NCBI RefSeq assembly: GCF_023015695.1
Contig: NZ_JALKAS010000001.1
Location: 310,001-374,000 of the forward strand
From: Jannaschia sp. S6380
Lineage (GTDB): Bacteria > Pseudomonadota > Alphaproteobacteria > Rhodobacterales > Rhodobacteraceae
Direction of reading: 5' to 3'
Length of the DNA stretch: 64,000 bases
A program made the position numbers and the translations under genes. Below, piece by piece: positions 57,303-64,000 of this stretch. Within the stretch, counting starts at the first letter, position 1. Each line of letters begins with the position of its first letter. The notes under the pieces are model-generated. The model had not been told where the DNA came from. It saw nothing but the letters and a program-made list of their open reading frames with translations, and searched no databases.

Positions 57303-58352
57303 CTATTCCCGCTCGGCCTCCGGGATCAGAAGCGTGATTTCGCCTGTCTCGGCAAGGCGACGGATGGTGGCGACGATTGTGCCCATAGCCTCCTCGACCT
57401 CGGCGGCAGGGGGGGCGGTCGAAAGCTCCGCGATCTCCTCGCGAATCTGATCGGCCAGGCGGGAGGAGATGTTGCCCAGCAGAAACGTCTTCACGCTCGC
57501 AAGCTCCTCGGGCGTGCCGGCAAGGGCGGTCCGCAAGTGATTGCCGTCCACCTCCTTGAGGACTTTCGGCAGATCACGCGGGTCGATCCGGTCGGGAATG
57601 TTCTCATAGCTGAAGACCGCCTTGCGGACGCGGTTCGCGAAATCCGGGTCCGTTGCATCGAGGCTCTCCAGGATCGTACGCCGCACGCTTGTCCGCGCCA
57701 CGTTGAGGATGTCGCCGATCCGGCGGACGCCGTCCGTCTCGAAGGCGGGCGAGGTGCGGCCGGCGGATTGACGGCCAAGCGCCATGCCGATGCGCGCCAC
57801 GGCGGTGGGTTTCACCTCCTCGGTTCGCGCGAACGCGGTCGCGACCGCGGGCGCCCGTTCGACGGAAAGGCGCGTCATCAGTTCGGCGGCGCGCTCGGCG
57901 GGCAGTTTCGACATCAAGATGGCTGCCACCTCGTCAGTTTCGCCCTCGACGAGCTGAAGCATGGCGTCGGTATCGAGTGTTTCCACGGCCGCCCAGGGGC
58001 TGTCGCCGGGCTGGGCGTCGGGTCCGAGTTCCGCATTCAGCGCATCCACGACATCGAGCGACAGCCGGCTTTCCAAGGTCGTCAGAACCCTGGCCATATC
58101 GCGGGGAAAGTGCAGGCCAATGCTGTCGAGTTCGGTCGCGAATTCCGCAATCACGAGGGCGAGCGTCGCGCGGTCGACGAAGCGCAAGCGCGCCATTTCA
58201 CGCACGATGTCGCGCTGCTGCGCCGGCGGCAGGTCCCGCAAACCGGGATCGACCCCGCCCGAGATGAGCAGGTGGACGACCACCGCTGCTTTCTGCCGTC
58301 GCGTCAGGGCGGGTTTGGCGGGGGTTCCGGAAGCAGGGGACAGATCGGTCAC
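57303..58352 (-). CDS. fliG: Flagellar motor switch protein FliG
   Basis: 349 aa from GTG 58352 (VTDLSPASGTPAKPALTRRQ; GGAAA upstream); GTG 58384 is another possible start. The C-terminal domain is standard: FSYENIPDRIDPRDLPKVLK, EVDGNHLRTALAGTPEELAS, VKTFLLGNISSRLADQIREE and a final RRLAETGEITLLIPEAE, including the charged residues that meet the stator. The middle has the DAMLQLVEGETDEVAAILMS stretch. It forms the rotor ring for torque and switching. No other flagellar gene is in the window. Confidence 0.93.
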   Translation of the reverse strand: MTDLSPASGTPAKPALTRRQKAAVVVHLLISGGVDPGLRDLPPAQQRDIVREMARLRFVDRATLALVIAEFATELDSIGLHFPRDMARVLTTLESRLSLDVVDALNAELGPDAQPGDSPWAAVETLDTDAMLQLVEGETDEVAAILMSKLPAERAAELMTRLSVERAPAVATAFARTEEVKPTAVARIGMALGRQSAGRTSPAFETDGVRRIGDILNVARTSVRRTILESLDATDPDFANRVRKAVFSYENIPDRIDPRDLPKVLKEVDGNHLRTALAGTPEELASVKTFLLGNISSRLADQIREEIAELSTAPPAAEVEEAMGTIVATIRRLAETGEITLLIPEAERE

Positions 58353-58584
58353 GGCAGGTTTCCGTTGCGTGTCGGGGATGGGCACGGCCCCGTCATGCAC
58401 GTCGGAGATTAATGGGCCGTTACGCGATCGCCGTTTGCGATCGTCAGTATCCCGAGGCCGACGCGCACGAAGCCGGATCGGCACCGCAACCCAGACGCAA
58501 AACGACCGCGACGGTGCATCACCGGTCGCGGTCGGTTTCTGATATGGCCGCAACCCGCAGGTCAGGCGCGGACATGTCCGCGCT

Positions 58585-58989
58585 TCAGCCTTCGGGCTCG
58601 TCGTTCCAGCAGGTCGCGGAGGCGGCATCCCAAGTCGTCCCGGGGTTGCATTCGCCGCCTTCGATGTTCTCGACCTGCCCGTCATCGTCTTCAAGGCCGG
58701 CGATGATGACGTCTTCCTCGTCGTCGGAGGCGACCCCGATCACGGTGCCGATTTCCTCTCCGTCTTCAACGGTTTGCTCGCCGGAATCGTAATCCACGAT
58801 CTCGTCCGATTCCGAGGATCCGGTCTCGTCGGACTCGCCGCTGAGTTCGCGCCCCCCGATGATGGAAACGCTTTCGGTTTGGGTCGTCGAGCCGGTGCCG
58901 GCGATCTGATCGCCGGGAGAGACGAACTTAGCGTCCGCCATGGCGACGCCGGGCAACAGCATCATGGAAAGCAGGGAGACACGCAGCAT
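58585..58989 (-). CDS. Small secreted acidic protein
   Basis: 134 aa from ATG 58989 (GAGGACGACGAC upstream). The signal peptide MLRVSLLSMMLLPGVAMADA is followed by a strongly acidic, low-complexity body (SGESDETGSSESDEIVDYDS, DDEEDVIIAGLEDDDGQ). The C-terminal GGECNPGTTWDAASATCWND has two Cys in a pattern seen in small secreted proteins of marine alphaproteobacteria. Calcium binding or salt adaptation are possible. The 232 bases between it and fliG hold no other gene. Confidence 0.72.
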   Translation of the reverse strand: MLRVSLLSMMLLPGVAMADAKFVSPGDQIAGTGSTTQTESVSIIGGRELSGESDETGSSESDEIVDYDSGEQTVEDGEEIGTVIGVASDDEEDVIIAGLEDDDGQVENIEGGECNPGTTWDAASATCWNDEPEG

Positions 58990-59059
58990 GTCGTCGTCCT
59001 CGTGGTTATGGCAGTCCCGAGGATTGATGACGTCCACTTGGGGCGAAAGTGAGATGCCT

Positions 59060-59971
59060 TTATGTCAGTCCGACGGTTTCTTTCGCGCCCAGCATGACGT
59101 TCAGGTTCTGCACCGCCGTTCCCGACGCACCCTTTCCGAGATTGTCCAGCACCGCGATGACCGTCACGCGGCCCTGTCCGTCGCCCTGGACCGAAAGCGT
59201 CATCCGGTTGGTCCCGTTCAGGGCCTGCGGGTCGATCCGGGTCGTGGCGGCTTCGACGGTGACGAACGGATCGTCGGCATAGAAGTCACGCAGCGCCGCC
59301 TCGATCCGGGCATGGCCCGCGACCTGGCCGGGCAGGGAGTCGGCATGTAGATGCAGTTGCACGGCCATGCCCTGCCGGAACCGACCGACGGCGGGCTGGA
59401 ACAGCGGCTTTCGCGTCAAACCGCCATATTTCATGATTTCGGGCAGGTGCTTGTGATCCTGGGACAGGGCGTAGAGGTAGAAATCCGGCGCCGATCCCGC
59501 GTTATACTCGGCGATCAGACCCTTGCCGCCGCCGCTATAGCCGGAGATGCCCGTAAGGACGACACCGTGGTCGGGCGGAACGATGCCCGCCTCGGTCAGT
59601 GGACGAAGCATGGCGATGCTGCCAGTGGCATAGCAGCCGACATTTGCCACGCGCCGTGCCTCGGCGATACGGGACCGCTGACCGGGCAATTCGGGCATGC
59701 CGTAGATCCAGCCGGGGGCCGTGCGGTGGGCGGTGGAGGCGTCGATCAGCCGGGTGTCGCCCGCCATGGCCGCGGCCTGCCGCGCGGCATCGTCGGGCAG
59801 GCACAGGATGGCCACGTCCGCCTCGGCAAAGGCGGCGGCGCGGGCGTCATGGTCCTTGCGGCGGTCGTCATCCAGCTGGATCAGGCGGATATCCTCGCGC
59901 CCGGCGAGCCGTTCGCGGATCTGCAGGCCGGTCGTGCCGGCCTCTCCGTCGATGAAAACCGCGTGCGTCAT
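59060..59971 (-). CDS. argC: N-acetyl-gamma-glutamyl-phosphate reductase (short type)
   Basis: 303 aa from MTHAVFIDGEAGTTGLQIRE (ATG 59971). The nucleotide loop is DGEAGTTGLQI, and the catalytic Cys lies in RRVANVGCYATGSIAMLRPL. TGISGYSGGGKGLIAEYN and the His-containing VQLHLHADSLPG complete the substrate site. It makes N-acetylglutamate semialdehyde for arginine synthesis. It is the short class-2 ArgC found in many alphaproteobacteria. Confidence 0.94.
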   Translation of the reverse strand: MTHAVFIDGEAGTTGLQIRERLAGREDIRLIQLDDDRRKDHDARAAAFAEADVAILCLPDDAARQAAAMAGDTRLIDASTAHRTAPGWIYGMPELPGQRSRIAEARRVANVGCYATGSIAMLRPLTEAGIVPPDHGVVLTGISGYSGGGKGLIAEYNAGSAPDFYLYALSQDHKHLPEIMKYGGLTRKPLFQPAVGRFRQGMAVQLHLHADSLPGQVAGHARIEAALRDFYADDPFVTVEAATTRIDPQALNGTNRMTLSVQGDGQGRVTVIAVLDNLGKGASGTAVQNLNVMLGAKETVGLT

Positions 59972-60032
59972 CAAGCCCCCCTTCGGTCTGCAACATGGGA
60001 TACGCGGGGCGCGGGTGGGCTGCAACAGGCGG

Positions 60033-60998
60033 TCAGGCCAAGATGTCGCGGTCCATCTGGCGGAACAGGTCGACATAGTCGAGCAGGACCCAGTTCTCGG
60101 CAATGCGGCCGTCGGCACAGCGATAGAAGTCCATGACCCGCAGGGTCAGCGAACGTCCGGTGGCGGTCTCGCCCAGATAATCGCCCCGATGCGTCATGGT
60201 CATCGACGGCCAACCGGACACGGCGGCGTAGTTGCCATCGCCGATCCGGCAATAATGGTTGCCACCCTTGCGATCGGGGAAGGCGTGCAGGAACGGCGCC
60301 CGGTGGTCGCGTACGAACCCGTCCCAGCGATAATTGGCGCCGATACCTCCGGGGCCGTACCACATCATGTCGTCGGCCCATGTACCGCCATCGCCAGTCT
60401 GGCCCGGGGACGCGCCGGTTTCCGGGTCGTAGACATGCAGGTCGCCCAGCATCCGTTCGACCAGGTCGAGGCTGGCCGCGCCCCCCGCCGGATCGGGGCA
60501 GACCCCGTCATGGGTGGCGGGGCCGGGGAACAGCATCTCGGTCCCCAAACCGACCGGAAACGGCTGCCGTCCGGCCTGGCGCATCAGGTCGGGCAGGTCG
60601 AGGATGATCCGGCCTTCGCGGATACGCCCGCCGGCGTCGAGACGATGGAACTCCCCCGCACGCAGGAACGCCAGCCGTCCGGACGGGGCGACCCCCCAGA
60701 GCGGCGCGTGATGGGTGCCGACGATATGGCTTATCGCGGCCACCCAGGTGCCGCCTTCGGCGCGCCGGTTCTCGCCACCGATGACGATCTCGTCGCGTCG
60801 ATGCGCCCCGCGCAGGGCCGCGCGGAGAGGTTTGATGACCCGGGACACGATCTCCGCGCGTCCGTCGACGCGATCCACGGGGGCCATCATGTGCCAGACG
60901 GCGTCGTCCGCAAGGATCGCCTCGGACGCTGCGTCGATGTCCGGCGCCGTCAGCAGGGACGCCAGACCCGTCCTAACGGCATGGCGGATGTCGGTCAT
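60033..60998 (-). CDS. Double SnoaL-like (NTF2-fold) protein
   Basis: 321 aa with two SnoaL/ester-cyclase-type units: residues 1-150 (DDAVWHMMAPVDRVDGRAEI, WVAAISHIVGTHHAPLWGVA) and 170-321 (MLGDLHVYDPETGASPGQTG, MRVMDFYRCADGRIAENWV-type end). Such proteins often accompany sugar ABC transporters or catabolic genes in Rhodobacterales. The reaction is unknown. It lies divergent to the ABC genes across 229 bases. Confidence 0.78.
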   Translation of the reverse strand: MTDIRHAVRTGLASLLTAPDIDAASEAILADDAVWHMMAPVDRVDGRAEIVSRVIKPLRAALRGAHRRDEIVIGGENRRAEGGTWVAAISHIVGTHHAPLWGVAPSGRLAFLRAGEFHRLDAGGRIREGRIILDLPDLMRQAGRQPFPVGLGTEMLFPGPATHDGVCPDPAGGAASLDLVERMLGDLHVYDPETGASPGQTGDGGTWADDMMWYGPGGIGANYRWDGFVRDHRAPFLHAFPDRKGGNHYCRIGDGNYAAVSGWPSMTMTHRGDYLGETATGRSLTLRVMDFYRCADGRIAENWVLLDYVDLFRQMDRDILA

Positions 60999-61070
60999 CT
61001 GATTTCCTTCCGGGCCGGGCGGAGATTCGGACTTGCACCGGGCGTATCGCCCCGGCTAGCGTCTTTGCAA

Positions 61071-61084
61071 GCGTATGCATGCGC
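61071..61084. promoter_or_regulatory. Palindromic site upstream of the sugar ABC operon, first
   Basis: GCGTATGCATGCGC is a palindrome with one mismatched pair, preceded by TTTGCAA. The whole TTGCAAGCGTATGCATG resembles LacI-type operators with TGCA half sites. It could control the ABC operon, the divergent SnoaL-like gene or both. Confidence 0.4.
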
Positions 61085-61131
61085 GGGGCCCGACGGGAGG
61101 CGGGCGGTCCGGAAGATGCTCTGACGCGCTG

Positions 61132-61146
61132 GTATCGTTCCGATAC
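61132..61146. promoter_or_regulatory. Palindromic site upstream of the sugar ABC operon, second
   Basis: GTATCG-TTC-CGATAC is a perfect 6-bp inverted repeat 82 bases before the binding-protein start. No regulator gene is adjacent in this window. Confidence 0.4.
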
Positions 61147-61227
61147 GCGGCTAAGGTGGCCGCGGGGATCGGGGCGGGGCATCCGCTCCTCGCCCATTCA
61201 AGGACAGCAATCGACAGGGAGACACCG

Positions 61228-62448
61228 ATGCTGATGAAGAGACTTGCCCTTGCCGGGGCTTTCGCATTGTCCGCGACCACCGCGATGGCGGACTGCGCGT
61301 TCGAGAACGACGTCGAGGTCAAATCGCTTTCGGCCGGGTTCGAGGCCTGGAAGGCCGTGACCGACGCCATGGCCGAGTGCGGCAACTTCTCCGCCGAACT
61401 GGATCAGGAATTCCGCACCAAGCAGCCGGCCGCCTTCGCGGCCGATCCGTCGCTCTACGCGATTGGGGGCGTGTCGAACGGCACGATCACCCCGCTTCTG
61501 AATGAGGGGACGATCCGTCCGCTGGACGATCTGGTCGAGAAGTACGGCCAGAACCTGACGCCGAACCAGCTGATCCGCGTGGATGGCGACATCATGGCAA
61601 TCGCGATGATGGTGAACACGCAGCACCTGATGTACCGCAAGGACATCTTCGAGGAACTGGGCCTGGAAGTGCCCACAACCTATGACGAGGTCCTCGAAGT
61701 GGCGGCGGCCATCCAGGAAGCGGGCGTGGTCGAGTATCCGCTGGGTGCCACCATGAAGTCGGGCTGGAACCTGGCGCAGGACTTCAACAACATGTTCCTG
61801 GGCTACGGCGGCACGTTCTACAACGACGACAGCACCCCCGCCGTCAATTCCGAGGCCGGGATCAAGGCGCTGGAGACGATGAAGGCGCTGACCGAGTACA
61901 TGGACCCGGAATACCTCGTGTCCGACTCCACCTATGTCCAGCAGCAGTTCCAGCAGGGCAAGATCGCCATGGCGAACCTCTGGGGCTCGCGCGGGGGGGC
62001 GATGGACGATCCGGCCGAAAGCGACGTCGTGGGCAAGGTCGGCTCGGCCGCGGCGCCCGTCGCGATGGAGGGCGGCGCACCGGCCACGACCCTTTGGTGG
62101 GACGGCATCGTCGTCGCCAAGAACATCCCCGACGAGACCGCCGAAGCGGCGTTCCGCGTCGCGATGGAGGGGCTCGACACCGATATGGTGCAGGGGGCAA
62201 ACGAGGACGCGATCTGGCTGATCCCGGGCTACGAGCCCAACGAGATGGCGCAGGGCGCGATCGCCACGGCGACCGCCGATCCGACCCCGATCAGCTATCC
62301 CTCCACCAGCCAGATGGGCCTGATGCATACCGCCATCGGCAACGAGCTGGACGCATTCTTCACCGGTGACCGCTCCGCCGAGGAGACGCTCGCGGCGATC
62401 GAGGAAAGCTACACGGCGGCAGCCAAGGAAGCCGGGCTGCTCGAATAA
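61228..62448 (+). CDS. Sugar ABC transporter, periplasmic binding protein
   Basis: 406 aa from ATG 61228 (CAGGGAGACACCG before it). Signal peptide MLMKRLALAGAFALSATTAM ending before ADCAFENDVE. The mature part follows cluster-B sugar-binding proteins: LNEGTIRPLDDLVEKYG, MAIAMMVNTQHLMYRKDIFE, VPTTYDEVLEVAAAIQEAGV and YVQQQFQQGKIAMANLWGSR. The mature start is short in the usual N-terminal lobe but complete in the rest. It delivers a saccharide or polyol to the two permeases downstream. Confidence 0.93.
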   Translation: MLMKRLALAGAFALSATTAMADCAFENDVEVKSLSAGFEAWKAVTDAMAECGNFSAELDQEFRTKQPAAFAADPSLYAIGGVSNGTITPLLNEGTIRPLDDLVEKYGQNLTPNQLIRVDGDIMAIAMMVNTQHLMYRKDIFEELGLEVPTTYDEVLEVAAAIQEAGVVEYPLGATMKSGWNLAQDFNNMFLGYGGTFYNDDSTPAVNSEAGIKALETMKALTEYMDPEYLVSDSTYVQQQFQQGKIAMANLWGSRGGAMDDPAESDVVGKVGSAAAPVAMEGGAPATTLWWDGIVVAKNIPDETAEAAFRVAMEGLDTDMVQGANEDAIWLIPGYEPNEMAQGAIATATADPTPISYPSTSQMGLMHTAIGNELDAFFTGDRSAEETLAAIEESYTAAAKEAGLLE

Positions 62449-62455
62449 GACTGTC

Positions 62456-62481
62456 GGGGCGCGCCTTTTCGGGGGCGCCCC
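62456..62481 (+). promoter_or_regulatory. Stem-loop between binding-protein and permease genes
   Basis: GGGGCGC (62456-62462) pairs with GCGCCCC (62475-62481) around a 12-base loop, 7 bases after the stop. Hairpins at this place in ABC operons stabilise the binding-protein mRNA or lower permease expression. There is no T-run. Confidence 0.55.
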
Positions 62482-62504
62482 TTCGCCGTTCTGGGGGATC
62501 CGCG

Positions 62505-63524
62505 ATGAAGTTCAAGACATTCGCCATGTTCGTCGGGCCATCGGTCTTCCTGATGCTGCTCTTCATCGCGTTCCCGCTGGTCGCGGTCCTGCTGAACTCG
62601 TTCCAGGTCACGCAGCCCGTCTTCACCACCCAGGAGATCGAGACCTGTTCGGCCGGCTTCCTGGAGCAGAGCTGCACGACCGAAATCAAGACGATCCCCG
62701 TGCTGGACGAGAACGGGGACACCGTGACCACCACCGAATGGGTGGGCCTGTCCTCCTATGCCAACGTCCTGGGCGGCGACCGCCTGACCCGGGCCCTCTC
62801 GAACTTCGATTTCGGAGAGCTGCTGCGCATCGATTTCTGGAAGGCCCTGCGCTTCACGCTGACCTTCACGCTGATCACGCTGCCCTTCGTCCTGGGGCTG
62901 GGCCTCGCCATCGCCGTCGTGGTCAACAATGCCACGCGCGCGGTCAAGGGGCCGGTCATCTTCGTCTCGCTGCTGCCGTTCATCATCACGCCGGTCATCG
63001 GCGCGCTGTCGATCCGCTGGCTGTTCTATGGCGACGGCATCGCGACTGTCTGGCTAGAGGCGATGTTCGACACCGACCTCGCCGTCGCCGCCAACGGCTG
63101 GGCGGTGGAATTCCTGATGATGTTCTACCGCGTCTGGCACGTGGCGCCCTTCGCCTTCGTCATCTTCTATGCCGGGCTGCAGACGGTGAACCAGGACACG
63201 CTGGAATCGGCGGTGATCGACGGTGCGTCGCGGTGGGAACGCCTGCGCTACGTCGTGATCCCGCACCTGATGCCGCTGATCGTCTTCATCACGCTGATCC
63301 ACCTGATGGATGCCTACCGCGCCTTCGAGGAGGTGATCGGCTTCTCCTCCGAAAGCCAACGGATCACGCTGCAATACCTGACCTACGACTACCTGCAGCC
63401 GGACGATGCCGGGAACCGGCAGATCTCCTCGGCCTCCGCCTCGGCCATGCTGACGATGATCGGCGTGGTGATCCTGCTCGCCGCACCGCTCCGCCGCACC
63501 TGGCGCGACCACAAGGGGGCTTGA
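62505..63524 (+). CDS. Sugar ABC transporter permease 1 (MalF-like)
   Basis: 339 aa with six membrane helices. The EAA loop is LESAVIDGASRWERLRYVVI followed by PHL. Between helices 1 and 2 is a 55-residue periplasmic part with two Cys (ETCSAGFLEQSCTTEIKTIP). The family stretch FAFVIFYAGLQTVNQDTLE is clear. It starts after GGGGGATCCGCG and is followed 4 bases later by permease 2. Confidence 0.94.
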   Translation: MKFKTFAMFVGPSVFLMLLFIAFPLVAVLLNSFQVTQPVFTTQEIETCSAGFLEQSCTTEIKTIPVLDENGDTVTTTEWVGLSSYANVLGGDRLTRALSNFDFGELLRIDFWKALRFTLTFTLITLPFVLGLGLAIAVVVNNATRAVKGPVIFVSLLPFIITPVIGALSIRWLFYGDGIATVWLEAMFDTDLAVAANGWAVEFLMMFYRVWHVAPFAFVIFYAGLQTVNQDTLESAVIDGASRWERLRYVVIPHLMPLIVFITLIHLMDAYRAFEEVIGFSSESQRITLQYLTYDYLQPDDAGNRQISSASASAMLTMIGVVILLAAPLRRTWRDHKGA

Positions 63525-63528
63525 AGCC

Positions 63529-64000
63529 ATGTCCGATGCATCCCTCCCGCGCGCGATGCGGCAGCCGTTCTCTCTCAAGCTGGCATCCAACGCGTTTCTC
63601 GTGCTGTGGCTCTTACTTGCGGCGTTTCCGCTGTTCTGGGTCCTCGCCATGTCGTTCAAGAGCCCGGTCGACGCCTTCTCCTCCTCGGCGGCCGACGTCA
63701 TCATCGGGCCGCGCACGCTGGCGAACGGCAATGGCCTCTCGCTCGTCGACATCGTCTTGGGCATTCTGGTCGCGTGGCTGTCGATCAAGGCGGCGACGAA
63801 ATGGCTGATGCCGATGGCGGCCGGCGACGGGACGTTGCAGCGCATCTTCTCCTGGGCCGTGATCGCGCTGGGCTTCGCCGTCCTGTTCATCATCGGCTTC
63901 TTCTTCGTCGTGCCCTGGATCGCGGCGCCGCTGGAGGGTCTGCTCGGGCCGCTGGGTCAGCCGATCCTCGGCCTGACGACGCAGCATTACGAGGCCGTCT
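63529..64000 (+). CDS. Sugar ABC transporter permease 2 (MalG-like), cut by window edge
   Basis: The ATG at 63529 opens a frame to the window end (157 residues). A first helix FLVLWLLLAAFPLFWVLAMS with FKSPVDAFS is the usual MalG start. Next come helices not found in plain MalG (LVDIVLGILVAWLSIKAATK and FSWAVIALGFAVLFIIGFFF), so the inserted membrane part is an extra feature. The conserved EAA loop lies beyond the edge. Confidence 0.88.
   Translation, partial: MSDASLPRAMRQPFSLKLASNAFLVLWLLLAAFPLFWVLAMSFKSPVDAFSSSAADVIIGPRTLANGNGLSLVDIVLGILVAWLSIKAATKWLMPMAAGDGTLQRIFSWAVIALGFAVLFIIGFFFVVPWIAAPLEGLLGPLGQPILGLTTQHYEAV

Noticed and set aside
1..64000. CRISPR arrays, rRNA genes and insertion sequences
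   Set aside because: I saw no regularly spaced repeats, no rRNA-like stretches and no transposase gene on either strand.

Overview
The window reads as high-GC alphaproteobacterial chromosome, most likely Rhodobacterales (Roseobacteraceae/Paracoccaceae-like). The grounds are an aa3-type CtaD, the divergent protein-isoaspartate-methyltransferase-like gene at the left edge, three TRAP transporter subunits, the style of the ModABC, MSG and ligase-exonuclease neighbourhoods, and a GC-rich repeat of a type I recall from this group near 21.15 kb. Genes are tightly packed, with many 4-base ATGA overlaps.

Layout. (1) 1-630 is the 5' part of a methyltransferase-like gene, followed by tRNA-Cys (763-836). 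(2) 790-13618 is a complete integrative and mobilizable element of about 12.8 kb. It sits in the tRNA-Cys anticodon arm and is bounded by a 20-bp direct repeat. It carries a tyrosine integrase, two small excisionase-like proteins, an XRE repressor, a small membrane protein, a three-gene Hsp70 cassette (membrane-anchored J-like protein, small GrpE-like candidate, 838-aa Hsp70), a RelE-type toxin-antitoxin pair, a DUF262/DUF1524 (GmrSD-like) protein, and a ColE1-like mobilization module with two genes nested inside the relaxase gene. It has no conjugation machinery, so it would depend on a helper for transfer. (3) 13.7-28.3 kb holds a sulfatase-family gene facing a 13-kb minus-strand chain: TRAP transporter, two PhyH-type dioxygenases, a UxaA-type dehydratase, a Gfo/Idh oxidoreductase, a shikimate-dehydrogenase homologue, a 3-hydroxyisobutyrate-dehydrogenase-like enzyme, two exporters and pcaC-pcaH-pcaG. 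(4) 28.5-35.8 kb has a GntR regulator, a second hydroxyisobutyrate-dehydrogenase-like gene, and a plus-strand operon (SDR, IlvD/Edd dehydratase, small membrane protein, FAH-family hydrolase, 2-hydroxyacid dehydrogenase, enolase-superfamily member) that fits oxidative breakdown of a sugar acid. (5) 35.8-64 kb is mostly core and housekeeping: HDAC-like, DUF1178, SDR, modABC, ctaD, lipB, tRNA-Leu, acyltransferase, pepN, DUF2256, malate synthase G with a GlcG-like protein, glutamine amidotransferase, amidohydrolase, NUDIX, DNA ligase with its exonuclease, fliG, argC, and the start of a sugar ABC transporter cut by the right edge.

How it fits together. The TRAP importer, dehydratases, dehydrogenases, FAH hydrolase and protocatechuate dioxygenase look like one catabolic region for plant- or alga-derived acids, with GntR as the obvious local regulator; the exact substrate is not readable from sequence. 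The most intriguing block is the Hsp70/J-like/small-protein cassette. It is the largest cargo of a mobile element and sits beside a toxin-antitoxin pair and a GmrSD-like protein, which is the context expected of a chaperone-based defence or element-maintenance system. That role is inference.
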